From Brevundimonas sp. (GTDB taxonomy: Bacteria > Pseudomonadota > Alphaproteobacteria > Caulobacterales > Caulobacteraceae), in contig NZ_JAVHLH010000001.1 in the NCBI RefSeq assembly GCF_031082345.1, positions 14,994 through 32,201 of the forward strand: a stretch of DNA of 17,208 bases, read 5' to 3'. Of this stretch, positions 12,853-17,208 are shown in pieces. Every line of letters starts with the position of its first letter. Positions within the stretch are counted from its first letter, which is position 1. Made by a program: the position numbers and the translations under genes. Under the pieces are notes generated by a model that saw nothing but the letters and a program-made list of their open reading frames with translations, was not told the origin of the DNA and did no database searches.

Positions 12853-14391
12853 ATGGCCTACAAATCGCTTCGCGACTTCATCGAGCGCCTCGAACGCGAG
12901 GGCGAACTGGTTCGCGTGTCCGAGCCCGTCTCCACCCACCTCGAGATGACCGAGATCCAGACCCGGCTGCTGCGCAACGGCGGCCCGGCGGTGCTGTTCG
13001 AAAAGCCGGTCATGCCCGACGGCTCGATCAGCCCCATCCCCTGCCTCGCCAATCTGTTCGGCACGGTGAAGCGCGTGGCCATGGGCGTGACCATGGACAA
13101 GAAGACCCGCACCACCGCCGCCGAACTGCGCGAGGTCGGCGAGCTGCTGGCCTTCCTGCGCAATCCGACCCCGCCGCGCGGCCTCGGCGACGCCATGGAG
13201 ATGCTGCCTCTGGTCCAGACGGTCATGTCGATGCGGCCCAAGGTGGTGAAGTCGGCCCCGGTGCAGCAGGTGGTGCTCAAGGGCGACCAGATCGACCTGA
13301 CCTCACTGCCGGTCCAGGGCTGCTGGCCCGGCGAACCCGCGCCGCTGATCACCTGGGGCCTGGTCGTCACCAAGGGCCCGTCCGACGACCGCGAGGACGA
13401 CTTCAACCTCGGCATCTACCGCATGCAGGTGCTGGGCAAGGACCGCGCGATCATGCGCTGGTTGGCCCACCGCGGCGGAGCCCAGCACTACGCCCGTCAC
13501 AGGAAGGCCGGAAAGAAGGGCCCCCTGCCCTGCGCCGTCGTCATTGGAGCCGATCCTGGCGCCATCCTCGCCGCGGTCACGCCCGTGCCCGACACCCTGT
13601 CGGAATACCAGTTCGCCGGTCTGCTGCGCGGCCAGAAGGCCGAGCTGGTTCCCTGCAAGACCGTGCCGCTGATGGTCCCCGCCCACGCCGAGATCGTGCT
13701 GGAAGGCCACGTCCTGTTCGATGAGCACGCGCCCGAAGGCCCGTACGGCGACCACACCGGCTACTACAACTCGGTCGAGACCTTCCCCGTCTTCCAGGTG
13801 ACCGCCATCACAATGCGGAAGGACCCCATCTATCTGACGACCTTCACCGGCCGCCCGCCGGACGAGCCCTCGGTGCTGGGCGAGGCGCTGAACGAGGTCT
13901 TCATCCCCCTGCTGCGCCAGCAGTTCCCCGAGATCACCGACTTCTGGCTGCCGCCCGAGGGCTGCAGCTACCGCATCGCCGTGGTGTCGATGAAGAAGGC
14001 CTACCCCGGCCACGCCAAGCGGGTGATGCTGGGCGTGTGGAGCTATCTGCGCCAGTTCATGTACACCAAATGGGTGATCGTCGTGGATGACGACATCGAC
14101 GCCCGCGACTGGAAACAGGTCATGTGGGCCATCGCCACCAAGATGGACCCGGCGCGCGACATCACCGTCATCGAGAACACCCCGATCGACTACCTCGACT
14201 TCGCCAGCCCCGAGAGCGGTCTCGGCTCCAAGATCGGCCTCGACGCCACCGACAAATGGCCGCCCGAGACCAAACGCGAATGGGGCGAGGAAATCCGCAT
14301 GGACGAGACCGTCGTGGAGCGGGTGTCGGAGATGTGGGAGCGTCTGGGCCTGCCGGGCGACGGGACGCCGATCTGGAAGTCTCCGGCCTGA
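12853..14391 (+). CDS. ubiD: UbiD family decarboxylase (3-polyprenyl-4-hydroxybenzoate decarboxylase)
   Basis: Removes the carboxyl group of the prenylated 4-hydroxybenzoate intermediate in ubiquinone biosynthesis, using prenylated FMN that UbiX supplies; no ubiX is in this window. The 512-residue protein is close to E. coli UbiD in length. Visible family blocks are [18 protein letters not shown] (5-22), [14 protein letters not shown] (185-198, cofactor-binding loop with Asn185), [13 protein letters not shown] (201-213), EIVLEGHV (280-287) with the active-site Glu, and [10 protein letters not shown] (297-306). The ATG at 12853 is preferred to a GTG at 12817: it gives the family's usual N-terminus and agrees with the promoter. 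The cytosolic or membrane-associated complex location is from family knowledge. Confidence 0.94.
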   Translation: MAYKSLRDFIERLEREGELVRVSEPVSTHLEMTEIQTRLLRNGGPAVLFEKPVMPDGSISPIPCLANLFGTVKRVAMGVTMDKKTRTTAAELREVGELLAFLRNPTPPRGLGDAMEMLPLVQTVMSMRPKVVKSAPVQQVVLKGDQIDLTSLPVQGCWPGEPAPLITWGLVVTKGPSDDREDDFNLGIYRMQVLGKDRAIMRWLAHRGGAQHYARHRKAGKKGPLPCAVVIGADPGAILAAVTPVPDTLSEYQFAGLLRGQKAELVPCKTVPLMVPAHAEIVLEGHVLFDEHAPEGPYGDHTGYYNSVETFPVFQVTAITMRKDPIYLTTFTGRPPDEPSVLGEALNEVFIPLLRQQFPEITDFWLPPEGCSYRIAVVSMKKAYPGHAKRVMLGVWSYLRQFMYTKWVIVVDDDIDARDWKQVMWAIATKMDPARDITVIENTPIDYLDFASPESGLGSKIGLDATDKWPPETKREWGEEIRMDETVVERVSEMWERLGLPGDGTPIWKSPA

Positions 14392-14417
14392 TCCCGCGCG
14401 CGATCACGCGACCGCCA

Positions 14418-14464
14418 TCGGAATGTGTCCGAATAGGGCTTTTCAGATGACGGAACTGTAATAC
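14418..14464 (+). promoter_or_regulatory. AT-richer upstream region with inverted repeat and weak promoter
   Basis: The 105-base gap before 14497 has an inverted repeat TCGGA-N5-TCCGA (14418-14432), then TTTTCAG (14440-14446) and TGTAATAC (14457-14464) with a 10-base spacer. The promoter fit is modest; the region is clearly less GC-rich than its surroundings. Confidence 0.3.
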
Positions 14465-14496
14465 ACAATATGGGCTGTCCTTCCCGGAGTTGCTCC

Positions 14497-14832
14497 ATGA
14501 AACGCTCGCTTGTTGTCGCCCTCGCGCTGGCCACGGCCATGCCGGTCATCTCGCTTCCGGTCATGGCCGACGCCCAGGTCCTGACCGGCCGCGGCGCGCC
14601 TCGCCGGGCCGCACCGCCCCGTCCGGCTCTCAGCGAGGCCGAAGAGAACCGCCTCTACGAAGCCGAGGACCAGGTCTTCGAGATCGACAGCCAGCTGGCC
14701 GACATCCAGGCGGCGGGCGAGGCCGCGGGCGGCCTGACCGAGGCCCAGCAGGCCGAGATCAACGCCCTGACCCGCCGTCGCGCCGACGCCCAGCGCACCA
14801 TCGACCGGCTCGAGGCCAAGCGGAACCGCTAG
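14497..14832 (+). CDS. Periplasmic coiled-coil hypothetical protein (111 aa)
   Basis: I cannot assign a function. The protein has a clear Sec signal (MKRSLVVALALATAMPVISLPVMADA, cleavage near residue 26), a Pro/Arg-rich linker (about 30-47) and then two predicted helices with heptad-like charge patterns, ENRLYEAEDQVFEIDSQLADIQ and QQAEINALTRRRADAQRTIDRLEAK, separated by a Gly-rich turn. This resembles a short helical hairpin or dimeric coiled coil in the periplasm. The ATG at 14497 has GGAG at 14485-14488 and sits right before the signal, so the upstream in-frame ATG at 14470 is unlikely. The M14 peptidase gene follows after about 56 bases. Confidence 0.78.
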   Translation: MKRSLVVALALATAMPVISLPVMADAQVLTGRGAPRRAAPPRPALSEAEENRLYEAEDQVFEIDSQLADIQAAGEAAGGLTEAQQAEINALTRRRADAQRTIDRLEAKRNR

Positions 14833-14888
14833 GGCGCCGGCGAGCGGACCGGCGCTTGCCGCACTTGCCTTGGAGGGAAGGACGGCGG

Positions 14889-16733
14889 ATGAGGGGGGCC
14901 ATGCGCTCCACCCTGATCCTCGCCGCCCTTGCGGCCCTCGTGTCGAGTCCCGTCATGTCCCAGTCCGCGTCCTCGTCCGTTCCCAACGCCGCGCCGTGGG
15001 ATCAGCCCTTCCTGCCGCCCGCGCCCGCTTGGGATGGCGCCAGTCGCGCCCTGTTGCGCGAGGCCTCGGATCCCTGGGTCACGCCGTTCGAGGCGGATCC
15101 GGACCATGACTTCAGCCCGACCTACGCCGACACCCGCGCCTGGTTCGACCGTCTGGACGCCGCCTCGGACCTGATCCGCATCGAGCAGTTCGGCGTCTCG
15201 CCCGAGGGCCGGCCGATCTACGCCGTGATCGCCTCGAAGGACGGCGCCGCCTTCGATCCGGCCAAGCCCGTGCTGCTGGCCCAGGCCGGCATCCACCCCG
15301 GCGAGATCGACGGCAAGGACGCGGGCATGATGCTGCTCCGCGACATCGCGTTCAACGGCAAGGACGACCTGCTGGACCGGGTCAACCTGATCCTGATCCC
15401 CATTCTCTCGGTCGACGGCCACGAGCGGACCAGCGCCTACGCCCGGCCCAACCAGCGCGGCCCCCGACTCCAGGGCTGGCGCAACACGGCGACCAACCAG
15501 AACCTCAACCGCGATTATCTGAAGCTGGACCAGCCCGAGATGCGGGCGGTGCGCGGTCTGATCCTGAAGTACCGGCCGGACCTGTACGTCGACGTCCACG
15601 TCACCGACGGCATGGATTACCAGTACGACGTCACCTACGGCTACAACGGCGAGGACGGCGTCTATTCGCGCTCCCCCGCGACGGCGCGGTGGCTCGACTC
15701 GGCCTTCAAGCCGGCGATGAACGCGGCGCTCGAGGCCCAGGGCCACATCCCCGGCGAACTGGTCTTCGGCATGAGCGACGATCCCAAGGCCGGGCTGTCG
15801 GACGGCGGCCTCGGCGAGCGTTTCTCCAACGGCTGGGGCTCGGCCGCCCACGTCCCGACCATCCTGATCGAGAACCACAGCCTCAAGCCGCACGAGCAGC
15901 GCGTGCTCGGAACCTATGTCTTCCTCGAACAGGCCATGCGCACCCTGGCGGCCGAGGGGCCCGACCTGCGCGCCGCCGTGGTCGCCGACAGCGCCCTGCG
16001 ACCGGCCGAGATCCCGGCCAATTTCGTCCAGGACGCCGAACCTTCGACGACCCGCGCCTTCAAGGGCATCCGCTACGAGATGTACGACAGCCCCGCCTCC
16101 GGCCGTCAGGAGATCCGCTGGCTCGGCGAACCCGACCCCGAGCTCTGGCAGATGCCGTTCTATTCCTCGCATCCGACCCTGACCCTGCGCCGCCCCGAGG
16201 CCTACTGGGTGCCGTCGTACCGGACCGACATCATCGAGCGGCTGCGCATCCACGGCGTCGCCATGGAGACGCTGGACGCGCCGCGCAGCGTCGCCGTCGA
16301 CATGCTGCGCCTCGACGATCCGAAGCTGGCGACCCGCCCGAACGAGGGCCATGTGCCGGTGACGGTGACCTCGGTCACGCCCGAGCGGCGCGACTGGACC
16401 TTCCCCGCGGGCTCGGTGCGGGTGCCGACCGATCAGCCGCTGGGCGACGTCGTCGTCCTGCTGCTCGAGCCGCAGTCGTCCGAGAGCTTCTTCGCCTGGG
16501 GCCTGTTCCCCGAGGTGCTCAGCCGCGTCGAATATATCGAGGGCTACGCCATCGCCCCCCTGGCCGAACGCATGCTGGCCGCCGATCCCGCCCTGAAGGC
16601 CGAGTTCGAGGCGAAACTGGCCGCCGAGCCGGAATTCGCGACCAGCGGCAATGCGCGTCTGCAGTGGTTCTACGAGCGAACCCCGTTCTACGATGATCGC
16701 TACCGCCTCTATCCGGTGGCCCGCGAGAACTGA
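14889..16733 (+). CDS. Secreted M14 family zinc carboxypeptidase
   Basis: Metallocarboxypeptidase-like exported enzyme, predicted to act in the periplasm. The 614-residue precursor has a signal peptide ending at about VMSQ (residue 25). Zinc ligands are His136 and Glu139 in AGIHPGEIDGKDAG and His237 in VDVHVTDG; the substrate-binding NQNLNRDYLKLDQPEMR follows the family pattern, and Glu328 in ILIENHSLK is the likely catalytic base. A C-terminal region of about 250 residues after the catalytic domain has no feature I can name. The ATG at 14889 is supported by GGAGG and AAGGA just upstream; ATG 14901 is the alternative. The MAPEG gene follows with a gap of two bases, so they form one operon. 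Confidence 0.92.
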   Translation: MRGAMRSTLILAALAALVSSPVMSQSASSSVPNAAPWDQPFLPPAPAWDGASRALLREASDPWVTPFEADPDHDFSPTYADTRAWFDRLDAASDLIRIEQFGVSPEGRPIYAVIASKDGAAFDPAKPVLLAQAGIHPGEIDGKDAGMMLLRDIAFNGKDDLLDRVNLILIPILSVDGHERTSAYARPNQRGPRLQGWRNTATNQNLNRDYLKLDQPEMRAVRGLILKYRPDLYVDVHVTDGMDYQYDVTYGYNGEDGVYSRSPATARWLDSAFKPAMNAALEAQGHIPGELVFGMSDDPKAGLSDGGLGERFSNGWGSAAHVPTILIENHSLKPHEQRVLGTYVFLEQAMRTLAAEGPDLRAAVVADSALRPAEIPANFVQDAEPSTTRAFKGIRYEMYDSPASGRQEIRWLGEPDPELWQMPFYSSHPTLTLRRPEAYWVPSYRTDIIERLRIHGVAMETLDAPRSVAVDMLRLDDPKLATRPNEGHVPVTVTSVTPERRDWTFPAGSVRVPTDQPLGDVVVLLLEPQSSESFFAWGLFPEVLSRVEYIEGYAIAPLAERMLAADPALKAEFEAKLAAEPEFATSGNARLQWFYERTPFYDDRYRLYPVAREN

Positions 16734-16735
16734 CC

Positions 16736-17140
16736 ATGCCCGAGATGACCGCCCTTCACGCCGCCAGCCTCTGGAGCGGTCTTCTCATTCTGGTGATGGT
16801 CGGCCTCGCCTTCCGGGTCATCGCCAACCGGCGTCGGCACCGCGTCCTCTTCGGAGACGGCGGCGTCCAGCAGATGACCGTCGCCAGCCGCGCCTTCGGC
16901 AACGCCGCCGAATACATCCCGGTCGGCGTCGGGGCCCTGATCCTGCTGGCGATGCTCGGCTATCAGACCTGGGTCGTCCATGCTGTCGGGGCGGTTCTCT
17001 TCGCCGGCCGGCTGATCCACGGCGTCGGCCTCAGTCACGGCCGGGGCCCGGGTCCCGGCCGCATGATCGGCATGATCCTGACCCTCTTGGCGCTGATCGC
17101 CGCGGCGGGTCTGCTGGTGGTCGCTCCCTTCCTCGGCTGA
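16736..17140 (+). CDS. MAPEG family membrane protein
   Basis: A 134-residue integral membrane protein of the MAPEG family (membrane-associated proteins in eicosanoid and glutathione metabolism), which includes glutathione-dependent transferases; bacterial members mostly lack a proven substrate. Four hydrophobic segments are visible (about 10-30, 60-77, 78-96, 110-132). The signature RAFGNAAEYIPVG (52-64) carries the conserved Arg, Asn and Glu, and GRLIHGVGLSHG (91-102) matches the second conserved block. The start codon lies two bases after the M14 stop, so expression is probably coupled to that peptidase; I know of no reason for the functional link. Confidence 0.88.
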   Translation: MPEMTALHAASLWSGLLILVMVGLAFRVIANRRRHRVLFGDGGVQQMTVASRAFGNAAEYIPVGVGALILLAMLGYQTWVVHAVGAVLFAGRLIHGVGLSHGRGPGPGRMIGMILTLLALIAAAGLLVVAPFLG

Positions 17141-17146
17141 GGCCGG

Positions 17147-17175
17147 TTGCGCCGCGAAGGCCGCCCGGCCATATC
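17147..17175 (+). promoter_or_regulatory. Promoter of the gene at the right edge, apparently leaderless
   Basis: TTGCGCC (17147-17153) and GCCATATC (17168-17175) are 14 bases apart. The octamer fits the Caulobacter -10 GCTANAWC at 7 of 8 positions. The expected start coincides with the ATG at 17181. Confidence 0.55.
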
Positions 17176-17180
17176 GGGGC

Positions 17181-17208
17181 ATGTCCGACAGCCTGCCGTC
17201 CTCCGCCT
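17181..17208 (+). CDS. Start of an unidentified gene (first 9 codons)
   Basis: An ATG directly after a well-matched promoter opens a frame reading MSDSLPSSA up to the window edge. Too short to identify. It is listed because the promoter position supports a real start. Confidence 0.4.

Noticed and set aside
11596..12939. Minus-strand open frame (447 codons) across the aldo/keto reductase and XRE genes
   Set aside because: It spans two intact plus-strand genes and has low-complexity shadow composition.
14453..14480. GGAAC as an EcfG/SigT general-stress promoter -35
   Set aside because: No CGTT or similar -10 lies 15-17 bases downstream; a single pentamer is not enough.
14829..16352. Minus-strand open frame (507 codons) opposite the M14 peptidase
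   Set aside because: Shadow of a complete M14 enzyme with signal peptide and catalytic residues.

Overview
The window looks like an ordinary chromosomal segment of a high-GC alphaproteobacterium, most likely Caulobacteraceae (Brevundimonas or a close relative). I infer this from the very GC-rich third positions, from the protein families present (DUF3297, a host-attachment-family protein, the coiled-coil and small secreted hypotheticals), and from several upstream regions that fit the Caulobacter-type promoter (TTGACGS, 10-14 bases, GCTANAWC). I see no phage, insertion sequence, CRISPR array, rRNA or plasmid functions. No gene-free stretch exceeds 300 bases; the largest gaps are about 90-115 bases and are described as promoters, leaders or terminators.

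Layout. 1-775 (-) is the N-terminal part of a patatin-like lipoprotein, divergent from a (+) run: cyclase-family metal hydrolase (868-1530), SDR oxidoreductase (1610-2344), small secreted protein (2446-2799), a strong intrinsic terminator (2823-2854), then a DNA-maintenance pair, tag and rnhB, overlapping by four bases (2882-4137). A (-) run follows, in transcription order from right to left: DUF3297 protein (10060-9824), secreted M28 metallopeptidase (9722-8298), tRNA-Leu(UAA) (8283-8199), host-attachment-family protein (8103-7633), a Cys-containing membrane protein (7636-7040), pyruvate kinase (6931-5492), a solitary D12-class DNA adenine methyltransferase (5475-4435) and a small tail-anchored protein (4397-4134). 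From 10183 all genes are (+) again: alpha/beta hydrolase, secreted lipocalin-like protein, DkgB-like aldo/keto reductase, XRE-type small regulator, UbiD decarboxylase, periplasmic coiled-coil protein, secreted M14 carboxypeptidase, MAPEG protein, and the first codons of one more gene at the right edge.

Functionally this is core metabolism (glycolysis, ubiquinone biosynthesis), DNA repair and RNA/DNA hybrid removal, envelope and periplasmic hydrolysis, and small-molecule redox enzymes. I did not find a convincing new multi-gene defence or secretion system. The parts most worth a second look are regulatory: (i) a near-perfect FNR/FixK box about 41 bases upstream of the predicted start of the host-attachment / Cys-membrane-protein pair, with a terminator-like hairpin at the very 5' end of that transcript; (ii) -10 elements placed so that several genes should be leaderless, including two whose promoter-to-ATG sequences match at 16 of 17 bases; and (iii) a perfect 13-bp palindrome inside a divergent promoter region. 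Among proteins, the cyclase with a substituted metal motif and the solitary methyltransferase behind pyk stand out.
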